Shown here one piece after another: positions 32,823 through 42,803 of a DNA stretch of 64,000 nt. Made by a program: the position numbers and the translations under genes. Numbering within the stretch: the first letter of the stretch is position 1; each line of letters starts with the position of its first letter. Below the pieces are notes generated by a model. It ran no database searches. It worked only from the letters and a program-made list of their open reading frames with translations, and had not been told where the DNA came from. Source of the stretch: DATKRB01 sp036501425 (GTDB taxonomy: Bacteria; Actinomycetota; Acidimicrobiia; Acidimicrobiales; RAAP-2); the NCBI GenBank assembly GCA_036501425.1, contig DASYAI010000062.1:62001-126000 (forward strand), in the 5' to 3' direction.

Positions 32823-35800
32823 ATGGGCGGACGGGTCGAGTGGGTGGGGTACGGCCGTCCGGCCGCCCAGGCGCTGCGATCCGAGCTGGTGGCGGCCAAG
32901 GCCACCGAGCCCCTCTCGCCGGTCACCGTGGTCGTCGACTCCAACCACGTGGGCGTGGCCACCCGCCGGCTGCTGGGCGCCGGCGCGCTCGGTCCGGTGG
33001 CCGGGGGAGCCGGCCTGGCTGCGGTCAACTTCCTCACCCCGTACCGGCTGGCCGAGTTGCTGGGAGCGGCGGCGCTGGCCCGAGCCGGTCGCCGCCCCAT
33101 CTCGACGCCGGTCGTCGCGGCGGCGCTCCGGGCGGCGCTGGCCGAGGCGCCCGGGGTCTTCGCACCGGTGGCCCAGCACCCGGCGACCGAGCGAGCATTG
33201 ATCGCCGCCTACCGCGAGCTGCGTGACCTCTCGGAGGGTTCCCTGGCCGCGCTGGCGGCGGCCGGCCCCCGGGCGGGGGACGTGGTCCGGCTCCACCGGG
33301 CGGCGCGCCAGCGGACCGCGGCCGCCTGGTACGACGAGCAGGACCTGGCCGAGGCGGCGGCGGTTGCCGCCGGGGCGGGGGTGGCCGAGCTGGGCCGGTT
33401 GATCGTCTACCTGCCCCAGCGCCTCTCGCTGCCGGCCAGCCGGCTGCTGGCTCGACTCTCGGCCCGCTCGCCACTGGTGGTGCTCGCCGGGACGACCGGG
33501 GATCCTCGGGCGGACGCCGACGTCGTGCGGTCGGTGCGCCGCCTGGTACCCGACACTGGCGGCGGCCCCGGCCGCGTCGAGCCCGCCGGCGCCGCGCCCG
33601 ACGCCGGAGAGCGGGCTGCCCCGCTCGCGCTGGGGCGGGTGATGTCGGTGGTGGGTCCGGAGCGGACCCGGATCGTCACCGCCTCGGACAGCGACGACGA
33701 GGTGCGGGCGGCGGTCCGCGCCATCGTGGACGCGGCGCGCCGCGGTGCCCCGCTGGACAAGATGGCCGTCCTCTACGCCGGCCCGGCCCCTTACGCCCGG
33801 CTGCTCCACGAGCAGCTCGAGGCGGCCGGCATCGCCCACAACGGCTCGAGCGTCGTCGCCCTGACCGCCCGGTTGGCCGGCCGGACGCTGCTGGGGCTGC
33901 TGGCGCTGTCGGCGGGGGACTTCCGGCGCGACGACCTGTTCGTGTGGCTGGCTGGATCCCGGGTCCGGCGGTCGAACCGGCCGGTACCGGTCGCCCGGTG
34001 GGAGCGGATCTCGCGTGCGGCCGGCGTGGTGGCGGGAGCCGACCAGTGGGACCGTCGCCTGGCCGCGTTCGCCCAGCGGTCGGCGGCCGAGGCCGACCTC
34101 GCGGCCGCCGACCCGACGGCGCCACCGTGGCGGGCCGAGCGTGCCCGCGCCGATGCGGCGAGCGCCCTCGAGCTGCGCGGCTTCGTGGCGGGGCTGATCG
34201 GCGAGCTGTCCCGGGCAGCCGCTCGCCCCCGGCGGTGGGCCGACCGGTCCAGCTGGGCCCGCCGGCAGCTCGAGACCCTGCTCGGCCCCGACGCCGAGCA
34301 CGCCGACTGGCCCCCGGTCGAGCGGCGGGCGGTCGAGCGGGTCCACCGGGCGCTCGACCGGCTGGGGGGCCTCGACGAGGTCGAGGCGCCGGTCGGGCTG
34401 GACGCGTTCACCCGGACCCTCGAGGAGGAGCTCGAGTCGGACCTCGGCCGGGTCGGCCGGATCGGGGAAGGGGTGCTGGTCGGGCCGATCGCCATGGGCG
34501 TCGGCCTCGATCTCGAGCTGGTGATCGTGGTCGGGCTGGCCGAGGGGCTCTTCCCGTCACCCACCCGCGACGACTCCCTGCTCCCCGACCACGAGCGGCG
34601 GGTCGCCGGGGACGAGCTGAGCCTGCGGGCCCAGGGCGTCGAGCGCGAGCGCCGCCACCTGCTGGCCGCCCTGGCGGCGGGCGAGCGGCACCTGCTGTGC
34701 GTGCCCCGGGGCGACCTGCGCCACAGCAGCGAGCGGGTCCCGTCGCGCTGGGTGCTCGAGGTGGCGGGCGCGCTGGCCGGCCGGCCGATGCGCTCCGCCG
34801 ACCTGGCGGCCGCCGCGGCGCCGTGGATCGAGCACGTCGCGTCCTTCGACGCCGGCCTGCGCCGGGGCGCCTTCCCGGCCAGCGAGCAGGAGTATCGCCT
34901 GCGCCAGCTCATGGCCCGGGCATCGGGAGCCCCGGCGCGCACGCTGCCCCCGGGGGTGGCCGACCCGGTCCTGGTGGCCGGGGCGGACGCCCTGATGGCT
35001 CGGCGCAGCGACCGCTTCACCCGCTTCGACGGCAACCTCGCCGGCCTGCCCGTCCCCTCGCCGGCTGATCGACCCACGTCGGCGACCCGCCTGGAGGGCT
35101 GGGCGGCCTGCCCGTTCGCCTACCTGCTGCGCGACGTGCTGGGCGTCCAGGAAGTCGAGAACCCCGAGGACCACCTCCAGATCACCGCGTTGGACCGCGG
35201 GTCCCTGGTGCACGAGGTGCTCGAGCGCTTCGTCGCCGAGTCCCTCGCACTGACACCCGACCGGCGCCCGGTCGCCGGCGCCCCCTGGGGGCCCGCCGAC
35301 CGCCGCCGCATGGTCGAGGTGGCCGAGGAGGTCTTCGCCGACTACGAGGCGCGCGGGCTCACCGGGCGTCCCCTGTTCTGGCGGCGCGACCGACGTCGGA
35401 TCGTCGCCGACCTTCATCGCTGGTTGCGCGAGGACGGCGAGCATCGGGCGTTCCACCGGACCCGCCCGATCGCCGCCGAGCTGGCCTTCGGCCTTCCGGG
35501 GACCGAGCTGGGCCCGGTGGCGTTGCGCCTGGCCGACGGCCGCCAGGTTCGGTTCCGGGGCAAGGCCGACCGACTCGACGTCGATCCCGACGGCCGGTTG
35601 CACGTGGTGGACTACAAGACCGGCAGCACGCGGGACTACGCCGGGCTGAGCGAGACCGACCCCGACCTCGGGGGGCGCAGGCTGCAGCTGGCGGTCTACG
35701 GCCAGGCGGCACGCCAGAGCCGGGGCGACCCGACGGCCCCGGTGGCGGCCGAGTACTGGTTCGTCTCGACGGCCGGGAAGTTCGAGCGGGTCGGCTACCC

Positions 35801-36092
35801 GGTGACACCCGAGGTGCTCGAGCGGGTCGGGCAGACGCTGGCGACCGTCGTGCGGGGGATCGAGCAGGGGGTCTTCCCGAGCCATCCCTCGGCGTCGAGC
35901 ACCACGCCATGGATCGAGTGCCCCTACTGCGACCCCGACGGCCTCGGGGTGGTCGAGCTTCGGGACCAGTTCGAGCGCAAAGCCGCCGACCGGTCGATGG
36001 CGCCGTTCGTCGAGCTGATCGGGTCCCCGGCGGACGAGCCGGCCGAGCCCGAGCCGGCCGAGCCCTCCGAGTCCCAACGGGCGTCGAGGTGA
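32823..36092 (+). CDS. AddB-like PD-(D/E)XK exonuclease subunit
   Basis: 1089 aa. The N-terminal two thirds have a helicase-like fold without a working Walker A, as in AddB. The C-terminal nuclease domain (from about 755) shows GWAACPFAYLL (Cys763), HEVLERF, Asp916 in GKADRLD, and Asp930/Lys932 in VDYKTG, all catalytic. AddB proteins usually bind a 4Fe-4S cluster through one Cys before and three after the nuclease core (C-x2-C-x5-C). Here Cys763, Cys1033 and Cys1036 remain, but the last ligand position is Gly. It is coupled to the next gene by GTGA. It would process double-strand breaks with the AddA-like helicase. Start chosen from the leaderless promoter. Confidence 0.82.
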   Translation: MGGRVEWVGYGRPAAQALRSELVAAKATEPLSPVTVVVDSNHVGVATRRLLGAGALGPVAGGAGLAAVNFLTPYRLAELLGAAALARAGRRPISTPVVAAALRAALAEAPGVFAPVAQHPATERALIAAYRELRDLSEGSLAALAAAGPRAGDVVRLHRAARQRTAAAWYDEQDLAEAAAVAAGAGVAELGRLIVYLPQRLSLPASRLLARLSARSPLVVLAGTTGDPRADADVVRSVRRLVPDTGGGPGRVEPAGAAPDAGERAAPLALGRVMSVVGPERTRIVTASDSDDEVRAAVRAIVDAARRGAPLDKMAVLYAGPAPYARLLHEQLEAAGIAHNGSSVVALTARLAGRTLLGLLALSAGDFRRDDLFVWLAGSRVRRSNRPVPVARWERISRAAGVVAGADQWDRRLAAFAQRSAAEADLAAADPTAPPWRAERARADAASALELRGFVAGLIGELSRAAARPRRWADRSSWARRQLETLLGPDAEHADWPPVERRAVERVHRALDRLGGLDEVEAPVGLDAFTRTLEEELESDLGRVGRIGEGVLVGPIAMGVGLDLELVIVVGLAEGLFPSPTRDDSLLPDHERRVAGDELSLRAQGVERERRHLLAALAAGERHLLCVPRGDLRHSSERVPSRWVLEVAGALAGRPMRSADLAAAAAPWIEHVASFDAGLRRGAFPASEQEYRLRQLMARASGAPARTLPPGVADPVLVAGADALMARRSDRFTRFDGNLAGLPVPSPADRPTSATRLEGWAACPFAYLLRDVLGVQEVENPEDHLQITALDRGSLVHEVLERFVAESLALTPDRRPVAGAPWGPADRRRMVEVAEEVFADYEARGLTGRPLFWRRDRRRIVADLHRWLREDGEHRAFHRTRPIAAELAFGLPGTELGPVALRLADGRQVRFRGKADRLDVDPDGRLHVVDYKTGSTRDYAGLSETDPDLGGRRLQLAVYGQAARQSRGDPTAPVAAEYWFVSTAGKFERVGYPVTPEVLERVGQTLATVVRGIEQGVFPSHPSASSTTPWIECPYCDPDGLGVVELRDQFERKAADRSMAPFVELIGSPADEPAEPEPAEPSESQRASR

Positions 36093-39000
36093 CCGGTCGC
36101 GCCGACGGGGCTGCGCCGGGGCGAGGACGCGCGGTGGGTGAACCGCCGCCCGACGCGCCGGCCCGCCTGCGCATCGAGCGCGATCTGCAGAGCACGCTCG
36201 TCGTGCAGGCCGGGGCGGGTTCGGGCAAGACGACCGCGCTGGTGGGCCGGGTGCTCGCGCTCGTGACCGGCGGCCGGGCCGAGCTGCGGTCGATCGCGGC
36301 GATCACCTTCACCGACAAGGCGGCGGCCGAGCTGCGCGACCGGATCCGTGAGGAGCTCGAGCGTCGGGTGGCGCAATCCGGCGACGGCCCGGCGGACGAG
36401 GTCGTGGCAGCCCGCTGCGCCGTCGCGCTCGAGCAGCTCGACGGTGCGGCCATCGGCACCCTGCACGCCTTCGCGCAGCGGATCCTGGTCGAGCATCCGA
36501 TGGAGGCCGGTCTGCCGCCCCGCCTCGAGGTCCTCGACGAGGTCAGCTCCGCCGTGGCGTTCGACCGGCGGTGGGTGACCTTCCGCGAGCAACTCCTCAC
36601 CGATCCGCGCCTGGCCCGGTCGATCCTCTTGCTCCTGGCGAGCGGCGTGCGTCCCGACGCGCTGCGGGTGCTGGCCCAGACCTTCGGCGAGAACTGGGAC
36701 CTGGTGGCCGAACGGGTGCCGAGCGACGCGCCCGAGCCGCCGCCCGTCCACCGGCTGCTGGGCCCGGTGCTGCTCGACCTCGAGGCGATCTGCGCCGAGC
36801 CGTGTGACGACGACGGCGACCTCCTCCGGGTCCGGCTCGACGACATCGCCCGCTACGCGAGCGCGTTGTGGGCGATCGAGGACGAGCTCGACCTGCTGGA
36901 GGCCCTGGGGGAGAAGTCCCCCGTCGACCGACCCGGGTTCCGGGTGGGCAACATCGGCAAGAAGGCGGCCTACGGGTGCGACCTCGCCGCCCTGCGCGAG
37001 CGGGTCCGGGCGGCCGGCGACGCGCTCGAGGCGGTCCGTACGGGGGTGGCGGCGGACTGCGCCCGGCGGATCGGCGGCGCACTCGGGCGCTTCACCCTCG
37101 AGGCGGCGGCCGAACGGCGACGGGCCGGTGAGCTCGAATTCCACGACCTGTTGGTGCTGGCGCGGGCGTTGCTCACCGACCCGGTCCACGGGGCCGCGGT
37201 CCGCTCGGCCCTGCACCGCCGGTACGCCTATCTCCTCCTCGACGAGTTTCAGGACACCGATCCCATCCAGGTCGAGCTCGCCGTGCGCATCGCCGCCCTC
37301 GATCCGCACCAGCCGGCCGCCGGGTCGGCCCGCTGGACCGACGTGCCGGTGGCGCCGGGCCACCTGTTCATCGTCGGCGACCCCAAGCAGTCCATCTACC
37401 GGTTCCGCCGGGCCGACGTGGCCACCTTCTTGACCGCGGCCGGGCGCTTCGGCGACGAGGGCGGCGCGGTGGAGCTGACGGCCAACTTCCGGACCGCCGC
37501 CCCGATCGTCGACTGGGTCAACGCCACCTTCGCCGCCCTGCTGGGCGAGCCCGACGACGTCGACACCCCGGTGCCCTCCCAACCGGCCTTCGTGGCCCTC
37601 CGGCCCACCCGGTCGGCGATGGTCCCAGGCCCCGCCGTCGCCGTGCTCGGTCGGACCGAGCACGGGGCGCGGGCGCGGGCCGACGAGCTGCGCAGCGCCG
37701 AGGCCGACGACGTGGCGGCCACCATCCTGCGGATCGTGGCCGAGGGGTGGGCGGTCGACGCCGGCGCCGGGGCGTCCCGGGCCGCCCGGCTGGGCGACGT
37801 GGCGGTGCTCGTGCCGTCGCGCACCTCCCTGCCGTTCTTGGAGGCGGCGTTCGACCGCGCCGGCATCGCCTTCCGGGCCGAGTCGAGCGCGCTGGTGTAC
37901 TCGAGCCGGGCGGTGCGGGACCTGCTGACCGTGCTGCGCGCCGTCGACGATCCGAGCGACGACCTGCAGATCGTTTCCGCCTTGCGGACGCCGCTCCTCG
38001 GGTGCGGGGACGATGACCTGTTCCGGTTCCGCTGGGAGCGCTCGGGGCGATGGAGCTACCTGGCCGAGCAGCCAGGATCGGTGCCGGCCGACGACCCGGT
38101 GCGCACGGCGCTCGGGTACCTGCGCGTCCTGCACGAAGCGCGTCATTGGCTGGCTCCCTCCGAGCTGCTCGACCGCATCGCCCGGGACCGGCGTGCGTAC
38201 GAGCTCGGGTTCGTCGAAGGGCGGCCGAGGGACGTGTGGCGGCGGCTGCGGTTCGTCGTGGACCAGGCCCGCCAGTGGACCGAGGCCACGGGGGGCACGT
38301 TGCGCCAGTACCTGCGGTGGGTGCGCCAGCAGACGGCCGAGGGTGCCCGGGTCGCCGAGGCGGTCCTCCCCGAGACGGACGACGACGCGGTCCGCGTGAT
38401 GACCATCCACAGCGCCAAGGGGCTGGAGTTCCCCGTCACGATCCTGTCGGGCACCTCCACCGCGCCCGGCAACCGTCCGGCCGCCGCCCAGGTGGTCTTT
38501 CCGGCGAACGGCCCCGTCGGCTACCGGATGGGCAAGAACGTGGTCACCGACGAGTACCTCGAGTGGGCGCCCGTCGACGAGCAGATGGGCCTGCACGAGC
38601 GCATGCGGTTGCTCTACGTGGCGTGCACCCGGGCACGCGACCACCTCGTGGTCTCGCTGCACCGCCGGGCCCGGGCCAAGGAGCCCAGCCGGGGGCGGCG
38701 CACCAACGCCGAGCTGCTGTTGGCCGGGATGGGCGAGGTGATCGACGCGCTGCCCGACGCGGTGCCCGACGGGTCGGTGCCCCACCCGCCGGGCGCGCCG
38801 GCGGCGGCCGACGCGCCGCCGCCGTTCGCCGCCTGGGAGGCCGAGCGGACGGCGGCCCTGGCCACGGCGTCTCGCCGCACCGCGGTGGCGGCGACGGCGC
38901 TGGGCGAGGACGGCCGGCTCGACGCCGGGCACGAGCCCGACGCCGGGCTCGACAAGGGGCCCCGCGATCTCGACCTGCCGCCCTGGTTGAAGGGACGGTA

Positions 39001-39544
39001 CGGCACCTCGGTCGGCCGGGCGGTCCACGGGGTCCTCCAGACCGTCGACCTCGGGTCGGCGCCGCCGGGCGATCCGGGCCTCGACGCCGCCGTGCGGGCC
39101 CAGTGCGAGGCCGAGGCGGTGGTCGACCGCACCGAGGACGTCCGGCGGCTCGTCGCCGGGGCCCTCCGCTCGCCCTCGGTGCGCGACGGCGCTCGATCGC
39201 CCCACTGGCGCGAGGTCTACGTCTGCACCCCGGTCGGCGACCGGCTGCTGGAGGGCTACATCGACCTGCTCTACCGGACCCCGGGGGGGCTGGTGGTGGT
39301 CGACTACAAGACCGCCGCCTCGTCGGACCCGGCCGAGCTGGACCGCCGGGTCGACACCTACCGGTCGCAGGGCGCCGCCTACGCCCTGATGGTCGGGGCG
39401 GCGACCGGCGAGCGGGTCGCCCGGGTGACCTTCGTGTTCCTCACGCCCGACGGTCCGCGCGAGCGGCATCTCGACGACCTGGTGGCGGCGGTGGCCGACG
39501 CTCGGGCGCTGGTCGACGCCGGGGGCGCCATCGCGCCCGGTTGA
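36089..39544 (+). CDS. AddA-like UvrD/RecB helicase-nuclease
   Basis: 1151 aa. Superfamily 1 motifs: Walker A AGAGSGKT (Lys47), Ia ITFTDKAAAELRDRI, II LLLDEFQDTDPIQ, III VGDPKQSIYRFRRAD, V TIHSAKGLEFPV, VI LLYVACTRARDHLVV. The C-terminal RecB nuclease domain shows YIDLLYRTPGGLVVVDYKT (Asp1072, Lys1074), so this subunit can translocate and cut. With the AddB-like partner it forms a two-nuclease break-resection machine of the AddAB kind, distinct from RecBCD. The GTG start overlaps the previous stop. Confidence 0.88.
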   Translation: MTGRADGAAPGRGRAVGEPPPDAPARLRIERDLQSTLVVQAGAGSGKTTALVGRVLALVTGGRAELRSIAAITFTDKAAAELRDRIREELERRVAQSGDGPADEVVAARCAVALEQLDGAAIGTLHAFAQRILVEHPMEAGLPPRLEVLDEVSSAVAFDRRWVTFREQLLTDPRLARSILLLLASGVRPDALRVLAQTFGENWDLVAERVPSDAPEPPPVHRLLGPVLLDLEAICAEPCDDDGDLLRVRLDDIARYASALWAIEDELDLLEALGEKSPVDRPGFRVGNIGKKAAYGCDLAALRERVRAAGDALEAVRTGVAADCARRIGGALGRFTLEAAAERRRAGELEFHDLLVLARALLTDPVHGAAVRSALHRRYAYLLLDEFQDTDPIQVELAVRIAALDPHQPAAGSARWTDVPVAPGHLFIVGDPKQSIYRFRRADVATFLTAAGRFGDEGGAVELTANFRTAAPIVDWVNATFAALLGEPDDVDTPVPSQPAFVALRPTRSAMVPGPAVAVLGRTEHGARARADELRSAEADDVAATILRIVAEGWAVDAGAGASRAARLGDVAVLVPSRTSLPFLEAAFDRAGIAFRAESSALVYSSRAVRDLLTVLRAVDDPSDDLQIVSALRTPLLGCGDDDLFRFRWERSGRWSYLAEQPGSVPADDPVRTALGYLRVLHEARHWLAPSELLDRIARDRRAYELGFVEGRPRDVWRRLRFVVDQARQWTEATGGTLRQYLRWVRQQTAEGARVAEAVLPETDDDAVRVMTIHSAKGLEFPVTILSGTSTAPGNRPAAAQVVFPANGPVGYRMGKNVVTDEYLEWAPVDEQMGLHERMRLLYVACTRARDHLVVSLHRRARAKEPSRGRRTNAELLLAGMGEVIDALPDAVPDGSVPHPPGAPAAADAPPPFAAWEAERTAALATASRRTAVAATALGEDGRLDAGHEPDAGLDKGPRDLDLPPWLKGRYGTSVGRAVHGVLQTVDLGSAPPGDPGLDAAVRAQCEAEAVVDRTEDVRRLVAGALRSPSVRDGARSPHWREVYVCTPVGDRLLEGYIDLLYRTPGGLVVVDYKTAASSDPAELDRRVDTYRSQGAAYALMVGAATGERVARVTFVFLTPDGPRERHLDDLVAAVADARALVDAGGAIAPG

Positions 39545-39548
39545 CGCC

Positions 39549-39577
39549 GCCCGGCGCGGGGCCGGGCGCCCGGTTTA
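39549..39577 (+). terminator. hairpin terminator after the addBA-like operon
   Basis: GCCCGGC (39549-39555) pairs with GCCGGGC (39561-39567). An alternative palindrome CCGGGCGCCCGG (39562-39573) is followed directly by TTTAA. It stands between the convergent AddA-like and ABC-F genes and could serve both strands. Confidence 0.45.
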
Positions 39578-39622
39578 AGGGGCCCGCAGGGGCGTCTCGC
39601 TCGTCCCCACCGGCGGCCCGGG

Positions 39623-41248
39623 TCAGTCCAGCGCGATGCGGCGGGTCAGCCGGACCGACTCGAGCAGGCGGCGGTCGTGGGAGATCACGACGAGCGTGCC
39701 GTCGTAGCCGTCGAGGGCCGACTCGAGCTGCTCGATCGCCGGCAGGTCGAGATGGTTGGTCGGCTCGTCGAGCACCAGCAGGTTCACCCCCAGTGCCTGA
39801 AACGTGGCCAGCTCGGCCCGGGTCCGCTGGCCCGGCGAGAGGGTGGGGCTCGGACGGTCGACCTCGTCGGCCCCGAGACCGAACTTGGCGAGGAGGGACC
39901 GGGTGGCCGAGCGGTCGAGGTGGCAGCGCAGGGCCAGCGAGTCGGCCACCGACCGCTCCGGGTCGAGCCCGCCCCGGGCCTGCCCGAGCTCGCCGACCAC
40001 CACGCTCGGACCGAGCCACCTGGTGCCGCCGGCCAGGGGGATCCGACCGAGGAGGGCCGCCACGAGGGTGGACTTGCCCGCCCCGTTGGGGCCGGTCAGC
40101 GCCACCCGGTCCGCCCAGTCCAGCTGGAGGTCGATCGGCCCGAGCCGGAAGGTGCCCCGCTCGACCACCGCCGCGTCGAGCCGGGCGACGATCGAGCCCG
40201 CCCGGGGCGCTTGCTCGATCGTGTAGCGCAGCTGCCAACCCTCCCACGGCTTGTCCACCACCTCCATCGACTGCAGGGCGCGCTGGGTCCGCCTCGATCG
40301 CGACGCCAGCTGCTCGGTCCGCTCGATCCGGAAGGCCCGTTGGGCACGGTCGTTGTCGCGGGGGGACTTCTGCTCGCCCCGGACCCCCTTGGTCGCCCAC
40401 TCCCGCTCCCGCCGGGCCCGGGCGGTGAGCTCGCGTCGCTGGGCCTCGTAGACGGCGTAGTCGTCCTCGGCGTGGCGGCGGGCCGTGGCCCGCTCGGCCA
40501 GATACGACGACCAGCCGCCCCCGTAGAGGCGGCCACGGTGGTCGTGCTCGTCGATCTCGAGCACCGAGGTGACGGTGCGGTCGAGGAAGTCGCGGTCGTG
40601 CGACACGATGACCATGGCCCCGTGGCGGCGCTCCACGAACGAGCGCAGCAGGTCGATCCCCTCGAAGTCGAGGTCGTTGGTCGGCTCGTCGAGCAGGGTG
40701 ATGTCGAAGCGCGAAAGCATGACGGCGGCGAGCGCCGCCTTGGCGGCCTGGCCGCCCGACAGCTCGGCCGTCGGCCGGTCGCCGAGGGTCCCGATGCCGA
40801 GCGAGCCGAGGAGCTCGTCGATCCGTGCGTCGAGCTCGGGGCCGGCCAGGGCCGTCAGGCGGTCCAGGGCGTCGCTGTAGCGCCCGTCGGCGCCGGGTCG
40901 GCCCGCCGCGAGGTCCGACGCCGCCGCGCCCAGGGCCGCCTCGGCCGCCGCCACGCCGGTGCGGCGGAGCAGCAGCTCGCGGACCGTCTCGCCCGGGACG
41001 GCCGCGGGCTCCTGGGCGAGGAGGCCCACCGTGGCACCGGGGGGATCGGTGCGGACCGCCCCGCGCTCGGCGGCGATCGATCCGGCGAGCACCTGCAGCA
41101 GGGTGGACTTGCCGACCCCGTTGGGTCCCACGACCCCGATGCACGAGGCCGGGGCGATGGTGACCGAGACCCCGCCGAGGACGGTGCGCCCGGCCCGCGC
41201 GGCGACCAGGTCCGTGGCGACGAGGGTGGCGGAGGAGGAGGGGGCCAT
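39623..41248 (-). CDS. ABC-F family ATPase (ribosome-associated)
   Basis: 541 aa with two ATPase cassettes and no membrane domain. Cassette 1 has GPNGVGKST, signature LSGGQ and LLDEPTNDLD; cassette 2 has GPNGAGKST, LSPGQRT and LVLDEPTNHLD. The charged linker between them (about 245-315, many Arg and Glu) is the interdomain arm that reaches toward the ribosomal P-site in this family. ABC-F proteins act as translation factors or protect ribosomes from macrolides, lincosamides and phenicols; which applies here is not decided by motifs. It lies 3 bases after the quinone-oxidoreductase gene, so both are one operon. Confidence 0.9.
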   Translation of the reverse strand: MAPSSSATLVATDLVAARAGRTVLGGVSVTIAPASCIGVVGPNGVGKSTLLQVLAGSIAAERGAVRTDPPGATVGLLAQEPAAVPGETVRELLLRRTGVAAAEAALGAAASDLAAGRPGADGRYSDALDRLTALAGPELDARIDELLGSLGIGTLGDRPTAELSGGQAAKAALAAVMLSRFDITLLDEPTNDLDFEGIDLLRSFVERRHGAMVIVSHDRDFLDRTVTSVLEIDEHDHRGRLYGGGWSSYLAERATARRHAEDDYAVYEAQRRELTARARREREWATKGVRGEQKSPRDNDRAQRAFRIERTEQLASRSRRTQRALQSMEVVDKPWEGWQLRYTIEQAPRAGSIVARLDAAVVERGTFRLGPIDLQLDWADRVALTGPNGAGKSTLVAALLGRIPLAGGTRWLGPSVVVGELGQARGGLDPERSVADSLALRCHLDRSATRSLLAKFGLGADEVDRPSPTLSPGQRTRAELATFQALGVNLLVLDEPTNHLDLPAIEQLESALDGYDGTLVVISHDRRLLESVRLTRRIALD

Positions 41249-41251
41249 CGG

Positions 41252-42223
41252 TCAGGGGATGTCGACGATGACCTTGCCCACCGCGCCCGCCTCGACGGCG
41301 TCGTGGGCCTGGGCGATGTCCTCCAGCGCGAAGTGCCGTTCGGGCAGCCCGCGCAGCTCGCCCGCCGCCAGCGCGTCGCCGATGGCGACGACGGCGGCGT
41401 CGAGCATGGCCGGGGTGAGGCCGTAGACGAGGACGTAGCGGATCGTGACGTTGCCGGTCATGAGGCGCCGGGTGGGCAGGACAGGGTCGGGGTTCTCGCT
41501 GGCGTAGCTGACGATCACGCCGTGGGGGCGGAGCACCGCCAGCGAGGCCTCGAGGTTGGCGCCGAGGGCGACGTCGACCACCCGGTCCACCCCGTCGCCG
41601 GCGGCCGCCTGCAGGCGCTCGAGGAAGTCGGGCGCCCGGTAGTTGACGATGGCGTGCGGCCCGGCGGTGGCCGCCACGGCGGCCTTGTCGGACGAGCTGA
41701 CGGTGGTGAGCACCCGGGCGCCGGCCAGGCGGGCCAGCTGGACCGCGGCGTGGCCGACCGCCCCCGCCCCTCCGGTCACCAGCACCCGCCGTCCGGAGAT
41801 GGGCCCGTCGGCGAACAGGCACCGGTGGGCGGTGACGAAGGGGATCCCGAGCCCGGCGCCCTCGCCGTACGAGACACCGTCCGGCAACGGGCGCGCGGCC
41901 TCGGCCGGCACGCAGGTGTAGGTGGCGGCGGTCCCGTTGGGCCGCCCCGCGGCAGCCAGGTGCACCCAGACCCGCTGGCCCACCCGGCCCGGGTCGACCC
42001 CCTCGCCGACCGCGTCGACCTCGCCCGCACCGTCCTGGTTGGGGATCTGCCAGCCCGCTGGCGGGGCCCCGCCGCCCTGACGGGACTTCCAGTCGGTCGG
42101 GTTCACCCCCGAGGCCCGCAGCCGGACGCGGACCTCGCCCGGCCCGGGCACCGGGTCCGGGACGTCGACCACCCGCAGGACCTCGGCCGCCGGCCCCCGT
42201 TCGGTGTACACAGCCGCTCGCAT
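41252..42223 (-). CDS. NADPH:quinone oxidoreductase / zinc-independent alcohol dehydrogenase family protein
   Basis: 323 aa, a medium-chain dehydrogenase of the QOR (quinone oxidoreductase) type. It starts MRAAVYTERGPAAEVLRV, with the GVNPTDWKSR segment that lacks the catalytic-zinc Cys and the NADPH fold motif VLVTGGAGAVGHAAVQLA. Structural-zinc cysteines are absent. It probably reduces quinones or enones. The ATG is preceded by GAGAGGAGGACCC. It is the first gene of an operon with the ABC-F gene; the frame upstream of the ATG is antisense to the PPOX gene and was dropped. Confidence 0.85.
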   Translation of the reverse strand: MRAAVYTERGPAAEVLRVVDVPDPVPGPGEVRVRLRASGVNPTDWKSRQGGGAPPAGWQIPNQDGAGEVDAVGEGVDPGRVGQRVWVHLAAAGRPNGTAATYTCVPAEAARPLPDGVSYGEGAGLGIPFVTAHRCLFADGPISGRRVLVTGGAGAVGHAAVQLARLAGARVLTTVSSSDKAAVAATAGPHAIVNYRAPDFLERLQAAAGDGVDRVVDVALGANLEASLAVLRPHGVIVSYASENPDPVLPTRRLMTGNVTIRYVLVYGLTPAMLDAAVVAIGDALAAGELRGLPERHFALEDIAQAHDAVEAGAVGKVIVDIP

Positions 42224-42296
42224 GGGTCCTCCTCTCCCGCCCCGCCGCTCCCCCCGCACGGTAGCGACGGGGCGGTAGGGAGGGTAGAACCGGGTC

Positions 42297-42731
42297 ATGA
42301 CCGCCAAGATGACCATCGACGAGGTGCTGTCGTTCCTCGGCTCGACGCCCCCGCGCACCGGGGTGCTGGCCACCACCCGGGCCGACGGGACCGCGCACGC
42401 GGTGCCCGTCTGGTACGTGCCCGACGACGACGGGTCGGTGGTCTTCACCACCGGCGCCGGCAGCGTGAAGGGACGGAACCTCCGCCGCACCGGACGGGCC
42501 GCGTTCTGCGTGGAGGACCCGCAGCCGCCCTTCTCCTTCGTGACGTTGGAGGGCCCGGTGGACCTCAGCGAGGACCTCGACGAGCTCGTCCGCTGGGCGC
42601 ACCGGCTCGGGGCCCGGTACATGGGCGAGGAGCGAGGGGCGGAGTTCGCGGCCCGCAACGGCGTCCCGGGCGAGCTGCTGGTCCGGCTGACCCCGCTCAA
42701 CGTGGTCGGGCTGCGCGACCTGGCCGATTGA
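42297..42731 (+). CDS. PPOX-class (F420-type) flavin/deazaflavin-dependent oxidoreductase
   Basis: 144 aa, a split-barrel protein of the pyridoxamine-phosphate-oxidase fold. The RTGVLATTRADGTAHAVPVWYV start, the phosphate-binding FTTGAGSVKGRNLRR and the VTLEGPVDL strand are typical of F420-dependent PPOX proteins of actinobacteria. F420 binding is inferred from the subgroup. A TAGAAC six bases before the ATG is near the leaderless pattern. It is divergent from the quinone-oxidoreductase operon. Confidence 0.82.
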   Translation: MTAKMTIDEVLSFLGSTPPRTGVLATTRADGTAHAVPVWYVPDDDGSVVFTTGAGSVKGRNLRRTGRAAFCVEDPQPPFSFVTLEGPVDLSEDLDELVRWAHRLGARYMGEERGAEFAARNGVPGELLVRLTPLNVVGLRDLAD

Positions 42732-42803
42732 GGACCGGCGGATTGCGGACGGGCCGATGGCCGGTCCGCCCCGATGGCCCGTCCGCGCCGGGCGCCGGAT
42801 CGA

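Noticed and set aside
35924..39469. 1181-codon minus-strand frame
   Set aside because: Antisense to the AddA-like helicase, low-complexity composition, no ribosome site.
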